A stretch of 64,000 nucleotides of DNA from Dioscorea cayenensis subsp. rotundata. Taxonomy: Eukaryota > Streptophyta > Magnoliopsida > Dioscoreales > Dioscoreaceae. A program made the translations under genes and the position numbers. Shown here one piece after another: positions 1 to 12,038 of the stretch (position 1 is its first letter; each line of letters begins with the position of its first letter). Below the pieces are notes generated by a model. The model had not been told where the DNA came from and made no database searches. It saw only the letters and a list, made by a program, of their open reading frames with translations. The stretch is from the NCBI RefSeq assembly GCF_009730915.1, contig NW_024086870.1, forward strand, positions 124,001 through 188,000, written 5' to 3'.

Positions 1-420
1 TAACCGACAGACCTTTGGATTTCTTTTATAACTAATTTTTGTTGTGATAAACTATAGAGAGAAGTATATTCATGTGACTTGCATTGTGACTTATAAAATT
101 TGAATCAGTAACCAGACCATTTAGAGAATTATACCCTTTTTGAGTGTTGAATCACTATTGGTAAGGGTAATGCAGTGAGAAAGCATATTGTAGGTATGGA
201 TCACACAAATCAAAATTAACACATACACCTAAGGTAAATAAAGATTTGCTTGAAGGATTCAGTGTGTTTATCTCTTATTCCTATTAAGATGTACCTCAAG
301 AAACCTAATGTCATTTTAAAACACTCGTTTGATCCATTTGCTGTTGTAGCTTTTCTTTATATGGAATAACTGTTTTGTACCATCATCAAACATTTGATTA
401 AGATGCTTGCACACCTGCAG
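1..420 (+). other. probable intron of the FRIGIDA-like gene
   Basis: No coding frame or domain is visible here. The stretch ends in a good splice acceptor (CCTGCAG at 414-420) directly before the first recognisable FRIGIDA-like exon. It is therefore read as the intron preceding that exon. The remaining 5' part of the gene lies outside the window. Confidence 0.6.
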
Positions 421-1431
421 ATATTATTGATGAGTTGGGGAAGACTGGGAAGGAGCTTGAGGCTATCTACTTTGCTTATGAGTCTGGTTTCACTGACAAA
501 TTTTCTCCAGTCCCTCTCTTGAAGTCCTATGTTCAAAGCTCAAGGAAGAATGCCGCATCCATATTGAAGAATGGGAATCGCTCCCCCGCTGCTACGGTAT
601 GCCAATGTGAACGTATTGATTGTGCTCCTTATTTTGCATCATGAAATAGCACAAAATTACTAATGCCACATATAGTGCAGTTGGTAGCATTATGCTTCTT
701 ATAATTGTATATCAAATCCTCTTCGGTATGGGACAATGTCCTTGTGATGGTCATCCATACTTCTCCAAATTTCTGTCTTTGTTTCAAAAATCTTTTGATT
801 TATTATGGAATGTTGTAAGTTAGTGAGAAGGTTTTGCTTGCCTATCCTTGGTCATAAGTTCAATCACCTCGGTCCATACTAAGAGGAAACATCTAATCCT
901 ACTTATTCATAGGAAGAGTCAATCACAATGGAGTTGAATGCCCTCAAGTCAGTCATCAAGTGCGTTGAAACTTACAAGCTAGAATCAAAGTTCACTATCA
1001 ATGGTCTGAAGAAGCGTGTCGCTCAGCTAGAAAAAACCAAGGCTGACAAGAAGAAGACGTCAACACCAAACAAGTCTCATATGAAGAGAACAAGACCTGG
1101 TGGTCCTCCTGCTCCTTTTCGGCCAACCAAAGCAAGCAGGACCTTGAATACATCATACCCTTCACTTAATCAGCGTCCACCCATTCCACCTCAAGTCGGA
1201 GGATCTCGCCATTCCTTCAAATATTCTGAACAGGGAGGCTTTGATGGACCAAGTTCTGGATCTCACAGATGGAGTCCCAACCCAGTTTCACAACCATATC
1301 ATGTTCCTGAAGACATCATTGGAGCTCGAGGCAATATAGCATATAGTGGATTATCGTCAAGCTATGGTGGTGTCGACTATGCTCCTTCTCACGCAACCAC
1401 CACTCCCCAGCCTCATCAGTATACTAGGTAA
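421..1431 (+). CDS. FRIGIDA-like protein, C-terminal part (5' truncated by window)
   Basis: Two exons are visible: 421-596 and 913-1431. The join (ACG|GTATGC ... TCATAG|GAAGAG) keeps frame and reads SPAATEESITMELNALKSV across the junction. The first exon carries the family's conserved stretch (ELGKTGKELEAIYFAYESG, then FSPVPLLKSYV). The second has the basic coiled-coil-like segment (LKSVIKCVETYKLE, KKRVAQLEKTKADKKK) followed by a low-complexity Pro/Gly/Ser/Tyr tail, as in FRL3/FRL4-type proteins. FRIGIDA-like proteins are nuclear; some act with FRIGIDA in flowering-time control, but the role of this subgroup is not firmly known. The frame closes at TAA 1429-1431. A donor-like AG|GTAACA overlaps the stop, so a further short exon cannot be excluded. 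Confidence 0.85.
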
Positions 1432-4400
1432 CATTTCTTATTTGTCCTCTTTAACTAGTCTTCCTTAGAAACAGTAAAATCTCTAGAATCACTGATCTTA
1501 GAGAATACATGTTTTTGGACTTCTCCAGTCTTTTTATGATGTTGTTCAGTGAATTATTTTCTCAGTTATTGGTTGTCGTTTCTTAAATCTTGAAAGTCAA
1601 AGTTCTTATTCAACTATTACACAATGAAAGCAACACCAACATTACATGTTGTTCCTTGCTTTGTCCTGGCAAATGAGAAACGGTTGACTATATATCAATT
1701 GTTTGATCTCCGAATAATATATCAAGTGAAATAAACTTTAGGGACCCCATTTACTTGAACTTGTTATTCATTATTTTATTTCTATATTAGCTATTTATCA
1801 GAATAATCTTATAGGTATAGTTACAATGCCTTTTGTTTTTCCTACAAACATCAAGTTTAAGGATATTTTATGATAACATGAGCTTCCAATTCAATGGATG
1901 AACCCACTCTAAAACAATTTATTACTTTCTGGACCATTCCTTGTCTTTAAGTATCATCTGTGGTTTGACTTGATAATTTATGTATTGGCCTCCATTCATA
2001 TTATTTGACTGTAGAGATGAGATTAGCTTGCACGAAAGGGATTGTTTGACAAATTAGTTCTATTATTTGTATCGTAACAAGCATGATGTAAGTTAAGTTT
2101 AGAATGAGTCAAAGAATCCATTCACTTGTAAAATTAAATATTTATACCAATTTTTATGAGACTTGAGAACCCTAGTTTGATTGTGTCTCTTTAAGAAAAG
2201 GATTGTGTATGGATTAGATGTCAAATGGTTTTAAGTTAATGTACCAAGTGGAGTCTCAAATTGATATTTATTTAAAAATAACAAGACTTTGGAATCTGAA
2301 ATGATTTCTCACGCATGTCTTGTTATTTTTATCAGGACGTTCCACTATCGCCCTTTTTAAATTTACATTGATGGAAAATTTTCAAAAATATGTTTTTCGC
2401 TCATCAACTGTCTCCCTTGGCTCAGACAATGAGTTGGCACTCATTATATATATATATATATATATATATATGAGGTCTAGTTTTCTAGGATCTCCATGAG
2501 GGCCATTGGATTAACATCTAACGGCTCTCCTCTCCCACGGAGTTTACATCTAACCTCACCCGTTCTTGCTCCTTTTAGCTATTCTCTCTTATTATTATTT
2601 TTAAATATACAGGCATTCGAACATTTGCATATATTTTTCAAATCTGCGTATATTTGAACGTCTGTAGATGACATTTGGTGTGTGTGTATATATATAACAG
2701 ATAATGTACATAAAGGGCATCCACAAAACTTGCATTGGATTCGTTCTTTTGTTTTTCATGGTCTATTGACAATGGTTTTCATGTAAATGAAGAACAGTTA
2801 ATTGAATAATTGAACTTTCAATACGTTGTTGTTGTTGTTGTTGTTGTTGTTGGTTTTTATTAAAAAAAAACATGATGGACCAATTAATGTCTTTAATGCG
2901 ATAAATTCTTGAGTCAAAGGAGTTTTTTTTTTTTCTTGGTTTTAAACATGATGGACCAATTAATGTCTTTAATGTGATAATTTCTAAAGGAAAAGGATTT
3001 TTTTTTTTTTTAACATGATGGACCAATTAATGTGTTTGATGTGATAATTTCTAAGCAAAAGGATTTTTTTTTTTTTTTTCAAAAACATGATGGGCCAATT
3101 ATTGTCTTTAATGTGATAGATTCTAAAGTAAAAGGCTGAAGAGACATACAATGGATACACTTTATAACAAGCCAAACTCATTGTTGATTTTCATGGAAAG
3201 AAAGAAAGAAAGAAAATTGGAATCCGTCTTTTATTTCTTCCCTTCATTTATGCTATAGTTTTTTAAAGTATCAAAGGATTTAATATGGAGAAAATTATCT
3301 GTACTTCATCTTGATTAAATTATTGATTTTGTGGCAGCAAAATGTTATTATTTATTTGATTAGTCAATGGTTTTTTTTTTATAAATTGATTAGTCAATGC
3401 CCTGTTAAATATTTTTTTTTTTTTTGGGTAAAGTATAGATTTTTATTAGTGACCCAATTATGTGTATTTTTTTCCTTTTTTTTTATAACCACAAGTTGGT
3501 CAATAATCAATGGCGTGGGAACTAAACATCCTTACTATATTCACTTGTACAAGCCTTAGAACGCTAATATTTCTCTTTTTCAATGATGTTATCTAATTAA
3601 CATCAAGATTATATATTCGGTTTGTTGTGGACTATGTGATGACATACACTAATACACATACATATCGTCAAACATATATATATATATATATATATATTTA
3701 GTCTAACATTTGTGTGCAAAGGGAGGGAAAGTAGATTATTTATTTTTGTAAAACTTATTGAAAGCACCTTTGATTTGATTATTTTGTTTTTAAAATGCAA
3801 AACGTTTGACATATATATATAATATTAAAAATCACAGGAGTTTTTAATTAAGAATGAATAGTTAGAATGTTATGTCAAGCAAAACCAAAGCTAAAATGTC
3901 ATATATTGACCTGGTTATTAAAACTTTTTAATGATGTTAAACATATATAATATATATTAAGCCAAAATTGTCATCACAAAAGAGAATGAATATGGATGAT
4001 TTTTTATTTAAACTGTGAACAACTACAAATAGAATTTAAATCCTGTAGTCTTGAATTAAAAAAAAATAAAAATACTAACTTCTCTATTATAATATTTTTA
4101 TTAAATAACTAATAATGAATAATAAATAAAGAACATAGATGCTGAATTGAATGTTGGGATGGAATAAATAAGAAATAAATAATTATTATTTTTAGCTCTC
4201 AGAATAATTTCAATAATCGGTTAATGCTGCGTACAGGAAGATTAATTATTTTCAATAATAAGATCTTATTATTTTAAAGATGAGGGAATAAAATATTATA
4301 TATATTATCCTAATTGTTGGTTGTTGTTAACTTCTTCTTCCTTTATTTGTGTTACCAAATTAGAAAAATAATAAAAAAGTTTAAAAAATGAAAAATTATT

Positions 4401-4712
4401 AATATAATTAGTTTTTCCCTAGCTTTCAAGATTATCAAAATAAACATATTTAAATACTACTATTATATATATATATATATATTGTTTTTAAAAATTCATT
4501 ATATTGCACTTATTAAAAAAAAAAAAGAAAAATACAATAAAGAAAAAAAGAACAATAATGAGAGATTTGACACATGAAAACTGTCAAATAAGCTGTTGTG
4601 GACAGCACACAAGAGAAAGAAAAATATATATGTCAAAACTCAAAAGTATAAAAAAGAAAAATGACAATAATATCATTTTCTCAATAAATATATAAATATA
4701 TAAATATATACA
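1432..4712. other. AT-rich intergenic spacer
   Basis: No gene is seen in this stretch. It separates the FRIGIDA-like stop from the ALDH promoter. It holds (TA)n at 2445-2471, (GTT)n at about 2825-2852, a minisatellite at 2869-3136, further AT runs near 3677-3698 and 4468-4482, and long homopolymer T/A tracts. Short open frames here are low-complexity (Lys, Ile, Phe runs) and are not supported as genes. Confidence 0.7.
2869..3136. repeat. minisatellite, four imperfect copies of about 67-76 bp
   Basis: Copies begin AACATGATGG at 2869, 2945, 3012 and 3084. Each runs through CCAATTAATGTCTTTAATG and a TGATAATTTCTAA-like segment, and the first three end in a T-homopolymer of variable length. Base changes and T-run length differ between copies. 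A (GTT)n tract lies directly upstream at about 2825-2852. Confidence 0.85.
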
Positions 4713-4790
4713 TGCATCTCTTTTTCCTTTTCCTATAAATACATTGTACCTCTTTCTTTCTCTCCCATCTCCCCCTTCTTCTCATTTTCT

Positions 4791-4830
<40 letters not shown>

Positions 4831-4897
4831 TGCATCTCATTTTCTTTTTCTATAAATAGAGTGATACCCCCTTTTCTTTCTCTTCCATCTCTCTCTC
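4713..4897 (+). promoter_or_regulatory. tandemly duplicated TATA region upstream of ALDH
   Basis: Two related blocks of about 65 bp start TGCATCTC at 4713 and 4831. Each contains a TATA box (TATAAAT at 4734-4740; TATAAATAG at 4851-4859) followed by a CT-rich stretch with CCATCTC. The blocks are separated by a (TA)n tract at 4794-4828. The proximal TATA is about 164 bp upstream of the ATG at 5015, leaving a CT-rich leader. Use of either TATA box is inferred from position and sequence. Confidence 0.6.
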
Positions 4898-5014
4898 TCT
4901 CTCTTTCTCTCATACTCTTTTTTCTTGGTTTGGTTTGATTGTTGTTAGGTGTATTTTGGGCAGGGGTTTGTTTTCTTTCTTTCTTTCTTTCAGTGTGTGT
5001 GTAAGTGGTTAAGT

Positions 5015-8000
5015 ATGGGTGAGATTAGCAATGGCATATCAAAGAAGGAGATGAAGATACCAGAGATAAAGTTCACCAAGCTCTTCATCAATGGATCTTT
5101 TCTTGATTCTTACTCTGGTGATCATCTCTCTCTTTCTCTCTCTCTCTTTCTTTCTTTTTTATCTATCTTTTTTCTTGCTTTTGCTGAAGTACTTTTTTTC
5201 TTTTGGGTGTTGATTTTTCTCTTCAAGGTTTAAAAAAAAAAATTGAAGTGCTATATGAATTAAATTTACTTTTGTCAGGTTATTCTGTACAATAGGAGAC
5301 TCATGCCCCCACCAGGCACCAAGATTGATTACATTTATATAAGTTAAAATTATTATTATTATTTTTTGGAATATAACTGAGTAACAGTGATCCAAGATCC
5401 ACTAGTGGGTTCAAATTTGAATGAAAATGATTTTTTTTTATTTTCATACAAAAATCATCTACATGCACATATAATAAGTAGTGCATAAACTTTTAAGCAT
5501 GATCTATAAAAAAAAGAAAAACAAATTAAAATTTATGTTTGAATATCAAATTGCTAATTTTTTTTTTCTTAAATAGAGAGCGTATATTAACTCTTCTTTT
5601 AATGTATGTATATGCATATATTTTGTCTTCATGTAAATTTGCTTTGTCTCTTTCACTGCAAATCAATGGTCAGACATTCTTAATTATTTGGTCTTAATAG
5701 AAGATAATGTCCTGGTTTTCATCAATTCTTCTTTCTATTAATTAAAATAAGATTACTTTCTTTGCCTAAACTCTCTCTCTATATATATATTAATATATAT
5801 ATTATAATGGCCAAACATCATCTGCGGACGTTCGTAGATCAGCATAGTAGAGTTGGACGATTGAGATTGATTTTGTTACTGTGCTGAGATTGATTGGATA
5901 GTTCAGATTAAAACACTGTACATCTTATTTTTTTACTGTATTTATAAATAGTGTGCAGTGTTATTGTTCATAGAATGGTGTGCAGCCGTTGGATTGAAAT
6001 CCAACGACCCATATCAACGTTCACAGATTACAAATCTGTGAACGTGGGCAGAAGATGCATCCACTTTGTTATACATGCGTCTCTTTCTTTTGTCTCCAAG
6101 GTATCATTGAATATTATTGAGGTTTTAAGCTGTGACTTTTGTATTAAATATTCTGTGTCGGTGTGTGTGTATATTAATTATTAAGCATGTCTCTATCACC
6201 CTCTTCGTCAAGATGTGTTTATCTTATATATAGACATATATATTCTCAGGTATATTTTTTTTTTTCAAATTTTTTTAAACAATATATTTGTGGGAAAATA
6301 ATGGGACACGTTGGTGAAGTATAAAAAAAATCTCCCTAGGCCATGGTTCCAAGTCAGCTAATGTTATGTTATTATGTCTTGTTTCTCATTAATTTTGTCA
6401 CACTTGAGATATTGACTTTAACCCCAAAAAATTAATAATAATAATTATTATTATTATTATCATAATATAGTTGATAATAATGATTTGATGTGATTTAGAT
6501 TATAAGATTGAAATGAGTTGAACTCATGTAACTTGAATGGGAATTATATCTGTCATAATTAAATATATTATGTCATACTAAAGGAATATCACCATGGAAA
6601 ACAATGTTATTGATGTACTTAATGAAAATCAGTAACAAGACTGTTAGATTTGCTGATGGTTGTATTTCGCATAAGTGTTTGATTTGATCATGAATTGAGG
6701 ATTTTTTTTTTCTTTGAATTTGCATCTGCATCTGCATCTTGAAATATAGTTTTTAATTGAAATATTTCATTAACAAATGATCAAATACCTCCAATCAAAC
6801 ACTTCATTAATGAAAATTTCGTATTGTTGTTGCATGTAACACTTTGGTAGAGTTCTAAAATCTGTTGTTTGATCCATTCAGGGAAGACATTTGAGACAAT
6901 AGATCCAAGAAATGGGGAGGTGATTGCAAAAATATCAGAGGGAAATAAAGAGGATGTTGATTTGGCTGTCAAGGCAGCAAGACAAGCTTTTGATCATGGC
7001 AAATGGCCTCGCATGTCTGGATATGTATGTTTTTTTTCCTCTTAAAACTCTGTATCATGTAACTTTGTGCTTGTGGCCATGTTTTTATTATTGTAGTCAT
7101 TAATTAATATCAATTGAGCCAAAAAAAAAACTTAGGATGGAATATATATTCAAATTCAAAAACTTTTATTCAATGGCTTTTTATGTGATGCAATGAGCAG
7201 GAGAGGGGAAGGATAATGATGAAGTTTGCAGACTTGATTGAGCAGCACAAAGAAGAACTTGCGGCATTGGACAGTATTGATGCAGGAAAATTGTTTGCTG
7301 CTGGTGTTCATGGTGATATCCCACACTCTCTGAACTTACTCCGGTATTACGCAGGAGCTGCCGATAAGATTCATGGTGAAACTTTGAAGCTTGCGGGTGA
7401 ATACCAAGGGTACACTCTCAAGGAGCCTATTGGTGTTGTAGGACACATCATTCCTTGGAATTTCCCGACCACCATGTTCTTCTTGAAGGTTAGTCCTGCT
7501 CTTGCAGCCGGGTGCACCATGATCGTTAAGCCTGCCGAGCAAACCCCGCTCTCGGCTCTCTTTTATGCTCACTTGGCCAAAGAGGTACATGTTTCTTTAT
7601 CATCTCTCTTTGTTTTAGTTATGGAATTATATTAAAGCCATTAGTGGCTCCCAAGAAACGTTCAATTGAATCATGATATGTATTAGATGGGCTTGAGCCA
7701 ATCTAAAAGTTCAAGCTAAAATAGAAAAGGAGGTCTGTATATGATGCTTTTGTATCAAGCAATTGAAATTATTATCAATGATACATATTTTTTAATTTGT
7801 TTTAGTCTTTTCGGCATCTATTAAGTTAGATGCAAAACAAGAACAATGTCAGATGGTTCACTCCAACGTAAAAACTTACAAGATGTGGTACTATTGAGAT
7901 TATCGTTTGTAACACAAGCCTTAGCTAATCTCATTGAACACAAATCAAGCATATGCTATAGCAGTTTGATCTAACTCTCATACAAGAAACTGTGATCTTG

Positions 8001-9678
8001 GATTAGAGATATATACAAGGAAATAATATAATATATCTGTTGATTTTTTTTTTCCCTTGAACAATTCAGGCTGGAATTCCGGACGGTGTGCTCAATGTAG
8101 TTAATGGATTTGGTCATACTGCTGGGGCTGCCATTTCTTCTCATATGGATGTAGATGCAGTGAGTTCTCAAGTTTTTCATTCTAATGTGAACAAAAGCAG
8201 AAGACAAATTCATGAAACTTTTACCATCTACTATTTGTTTTTTGATTTTTAGGTTAGTTTCACTGGATCAACAGAAGTTGGAAGGTTGATAATGGAGGCA
8301 GCAGCAAAGAGCAATTTGAAGTCAGTCTCTCTTGAATTAGGAGGAAAGTCTCCTCTCATTATCTTTGATGATGCAGACTTGGACATGGCTGTGTCTCTTG
8401 CAAGCCTTGCCATTTTTTACAATAAGGTATGGATGAAATTCAGACATCAATCATTAATACCTTGGGTTCATGTTTAAGTTTTGCAAGTTTTACAGGGAGA
8501 AATATGTGTGGCTGGGTCTCGAGTATTTGTGCAAGAAAAGATCTATGATGCCTTTGTGAAAAAGGCAGCGGAGAACGCAAAGAATTGGGTTGTTGGAGAC
8601 CCGTTCGATCCTCGAGTTCAGCAAGGACCACAAGTAGTGTTTTTTTTTTTTTTTTAATGAGCGTTGTTATCTCTAATATGTCCTTTTGGTACATGCTAGT
8701 ATCTCAATACAATGACATGTCATTTGCCTTTGAAAATGTAGGTTGATAAGCAACAATTTGAGAAGGTTCTTAGCTACATCGAACACGGAAAGAGAGAGGG
8801 AGCAACTCTGTTGACAGGAGGGAAACCCTGCTGTGGTAAAGGATACTACATTGAGCCAACCATTTTTACTGATGTCAAGGTATTTATGCTCTGATTAATG
8901 CTTAAATATCTGATTTTTTATTCTTTGCAGTGCGGTGATTAATTGGTCTTATTTTTTAACAAACTAATGTTATTATTACAGGAGGAAATGATGATCGCCA
9001 AGGATGAAATATTTGGACCTGTTATGTCCTTGATGAAGTTTAAGTAAGTCCTCTGTTATCAGTCTCATCTTTATTTACATTTTTTTTATGTAATGTCGAT
9101 AAACTACTTTGATATAAATAAAAGAGTCAGAGGCATTTGTGGCTTCTAAAACTCCATGATTTGATTTAGCTCCAAAAGAGATTAACAAATTCATGTTGCT
9201 TTAAGGAAACCTGGGTAGAAAGAAGTAGCATTTTCCGATAACGATATGTATATAAGATTATACGTTTATGCATTTACTCAACTCCTACCTTTTTTTTTTC
9301 TTTGACCGTTTGCTCTTTTTCTTCATTATTGTTATTATTATTTTTACTTCGAAAAAAATGTGTCGTTAATAATTTTGACATTTTTATGGTAATATATTTT
9401 GCAGGACAATAGAAGAGGCAATTGAGAAAGCAAATGCAACAAAGTATGGATTAGCTGCAGGCATAGTGACCAAAGACTTGAATATAGCCAATAAAGTGTC
9501 AAGATCTGTGAGAGCAGGGTCTATTTGGATAAATTGCTACTTTGCATTTGATGCTGATGCTCCTTTTGGTGGATATAAGTTGAGTGGTTTTGGGAGGGAC
9601 TTGGGATTGAATGCTCTTGACAAGTATCTCCAAGTGAAGTCTGTGGTCACTCCTCTTTATAATTCTCCATGGCTTTGA
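5015..9678 (+). CDS. aldehyde dehydrogenase, ALDH2C4/REF1 type (cytosolic), 501 aa
   Basis: Nine exons: 5015-5117, 6882-7024, 7201-7584, 8070-8159, 8253-8426, 8496-8633, 8742-8879, 8982-9043, 9405-9678. The joined length is 1506 nt, with all junctions GT-AG and in frame. Catalytic residues fall at the positions numbered in the family: Asn169 in PWNFP, Glu268 in LELGGK, Cys302 in GEICVAGSR. The NAD motif GSTEVG is at 245-250, and FGPV and the C-terminal NSPWL are present. There is no N-terminal presequence, so the enzyme is predicted to be cytosolic rather than mitochondrial. REF1/ALDH2C4 oxidises coniferaldehyde and sinapaldehyde to ferulic and sinapic acids using NAD(P)+; substrate identity here is by family resemblance. 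Length equals the family norm and no lesions are seen. Exon 7 has a second, degenerate copy near 14550. Confidence 0.93.
5829..6045. repeat. hairpin-forming, MITE-like segment in ALDH intron 1
   Basis: Three palindromes cluster inside the 1.76-kb first intron. One is an imperfect palindrome around GGACGTTCG near 5821-5841. One is a perfect 9-bp stem with a 2-nt loop at 5987-6006 (CGTTGGATT / AATCCAACG). One is a perfect 13-bp stem with a 3-nt loop at 6017-6045 (ACGTTCACAGATT / AATCTGTGAACGT). No terminal inverted repeats or target duplication were defined, so the element's borders are uncertain. Confidence 0.5.
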
Positions 9679-10033
9679 ACACCTCAATGTCCATATAATA
9701 TTCTTATTTCCTTTGAACACTTTGTTGTTTGTAGAATGTTTGCTTCTTATTGTGCTTATTGATCACTTTATAATCTGTGTAATTACTATATCTGAATGAA
9801 CATTACTTTTTTAAATCTTCAATCATTATACTTAAGATTAATTACTAATAAGACTTTGAGGTTTGAAGCTCTCTGATTGGAAGATTATAGATTTGCAGAT
9901 ATGGTTCAGAGCTGGTGGGAATCCTTTGAAGTAGAAGTCTCGATCAATTGGGAACAGATTGAATGAGTTATTACTAGATCTAGATATATATCAAGAAGAT
10001 CATCATAAATTTAGGGTTCATCCTCTTTTAAGT
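9679..10033. other. spacer between ALDH stop and GASA pseudogene (3' flanks)
   Basis: AT-rich 3' flank of ALDH, converging with the 3' end of the minus-strand GASA relic. No coding signal, repeat or RNA gene is recognised. Confidence 0.6.
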
Positions 10034-10532
10034 TTAAGGGCACTTGTGCTTGCCTCCATGGGTGGTAATTAAGGGTAGCATAGCAAGGACAAAAGGTATA
10101 GTTCCCATATGTTCAGGGAGGCACACACTGACACCTCATACAATAAGTCCGGCAAGACCTCTTCCAAAGGTTCGGCCTCGATGATTTACTACATTTCACT
10201 TTACATGCTCCTCCGCAATCTATATTTATTGACAAATAGTTATCATGCAAAATAAACATAAAAAAAATATTAAAATATATTACAACACATCAAATATATA
10301 TAATAAATATTAAACATATTTAGTACCTAACGTTGGCTTAGCAATTAAAAGGGACCGTCCAATACCTCCACTTGTCTCCTATAAAAAAAAAATTAAAATT
10401 GAGAATATTAAAAATAAGATAACAATTTAAATAACTAATATATTTAGTGCATACCATTTGAGACTCCACAAGAGAGCAAGCCAACAAGAGAACTAAAAGA
10501 AAAGAAAGCACAAGACTTTGAGATGATGCCAT
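10034..10532 (-). pseudogene. GASA/snakin family pseudogene (nonsense codon, lost Cys, frameshift)
   Basis: Three exons can be traced on the minus strand: 10532-10455 (signal peptide MASSQSLVLSFLLVLLLACS...VESQM), 10378-10327, and 10219 to the ancestral end at about 10034. The GT-AG junctions keep frame into DCGGACKVKCSKSSRPNL, the start of the cysteine-rich GASA domain. Three defects follow. A domain Cys is Trp (NLWKRSC). The usual GTCC is RTYC, losing another Cys. The Gly codon after CVPP is TGA (plus-strand 10111-10113). Further on, the tail TTHGGKHKCP plus stop is recognisable only in another frame, with about 4 extra nt relative to the plus-strand copy at 13059-13258. Read literally it would give a truncated peptide of about 80 aa, lacking the C-terminal disulfide half. 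GASA proteins are secreted cysteine-rich peptides, often gibberellin-responsive. Confidence 0.85.
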
Positions 10533-10617
10533 TAGACAAGAGAGGAGACTTCTTAATTGCTAAGAGTTATATGCACTCTTTGGAGTAGTTCTAATGAAGA
10601 AGCAAAGAAGAAGAGTA

Positions 10618-10634
10618 TCTCTATATATAGAGAT
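10618..10634 (-). promoter_or_regulatory. TATA box of the minus-strand GASA copy
   Basis: A self-complementary TCTCTATATATAGAGA block lies about 90 bp upstream of the minus-strand ATG at 10532, a plausible TATA position for that promoter. This is inference from spacing only. Confidence 0.45.
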
Positions 10635-10718
10635 AGGCAAAGAGAGGATCGATGAGCCAATAAAATAGTGATTGATAAATGATTGAAGAGAGAGCTAACC
10701 TAAAGTTTGGTGAGGGTG

Positions 10719-10739
10719 CGCATGCATGCATGCATGCAT
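10719..10739. repeat. (GCAT)n tract with overlapping RY (CATGCA) motifs
   Basis: Tetranucleotide run CATGCATGCATGCATGCAT at 10721-10739. It contains several overlapping CATGCA cores, the RY/Sph motif bound by B3-domain factors such as ABI3/FUS3. It lies about 190 bp upstream of the minus-strand GASA start and over 1.1 kb upstream of the plus-strand one. It may equally be a neutral microsatellite. Confidence 0.7.
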
Positions 10740-10742
10740 TCA

Positions 10743-11875
10743 TGGAATGAAAGATTCCAAAGTTTGTACTCTGATGTGGGACCAGCTTGGATTTAACATA
10801 TGAAATATAGGTAAGTTTCTAGCTAGCTTCTTTGATGGCAAATATATGTGGTAATATATGTTATTAGTTGTAATTAATTATGATCATTTAGAGTGGTTTG
10901 GGAGCAATTAGATTCATTAGGGTTGGTGTATTAATTATAGGAATATAGCTAAGAGTCACGCTCTGGAAGGGGTTCCCTATATGTATATATATATATATAT
11001 ATATATCCAGAGTTTCATTGATTTATGTGTATAGAATTTTCAATCATATATGTCAATTGATCTTATTCAATTGCTATTAATTTTTTTTTGTTTAAAGAAT
11101 TGGATTAGATATATGAATTAAAGTAATTAAGCTTAATTTATTTAATCAAGATACTGAATATATGCATTGTATATAGTACAAAGAATTTATATAGAAACAT
11201 GATAATGTTGGTTAGAGAATATTTATACATGAGAGTATTTTATTCTTCTCAATATTCTGGAATGAATTTTTTTTTCTTTGTTTTTAGAAATAAGTTTATT
11301 AAACTAATAAAACTTAATAAATATTCTGTCTCTTTTATATATATATAAACTCTTTTTAGGTTTTATCACTAATATAAATCAACAATCTCATATAACATAT
11401 ATAGAAAACTTCAACTTGCTTTCCTCTTGCTAACAATATCCAGTTTGCATTTCCTTTTTGCACATCCAAAAGCAAAATTGTTTATAAAATAAGTAATAAC
11501 TACCTAAAAATATTAGTTAAAGGGAGAAGCATAGCATGAGATGAAGATGTTGGTTTAAGTGAACATATTAAGAAACTTCCCTTAATATATAATAAATGAA
11601 CTTTTAGTTAGATAAGAAGTGTGGGTTAAGCTAAAAGGAGAGATTTTAAATTTCTAGTCAAACAGTTCCAGCAGTGCCTTACCTGTGTCCTTGTGTTTTC
11701 ATGCATCCCCATATACTATCCCCTCTTATGGGCACACCTTTGAATGATCCCACCCTTGTATGCACCTTCCCATCTATCTACTTCCCTTCAAATTAACTAT
11801 GAATTATTTGAGCTTCTCTTTTCTTCAAACTCACATACATACATATATATTTTCCTCTCCTCTCCTTATTTGTAA
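10743..11875. other. intergenic region between the divergent GASA copies
   Basis: AT-rich, with (TA)n at about 10980-11006 and no gene recognised. The last 150 bp before 11876 are CT-rich with an ATATATATTTT box near 11842, and probably form the promoter and leader of the plus-strand GASA copy. Confidence 0.6.
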
Positions 11876-12038
11876 TGGCTCTCTTTAAGGTTGTCTTAAT
11901 GGCTTCTCTTCTCCTTATAAATGTCTTCCTTCTTCATCTTGTCGAGGCAGATCAAGAACTCAATAAACACACTGAAAAGCAATGAGAATTTTTTTTGCAG
12001 ACGATAAGTATGTTTACAATGCACTAATTTTGATACCA

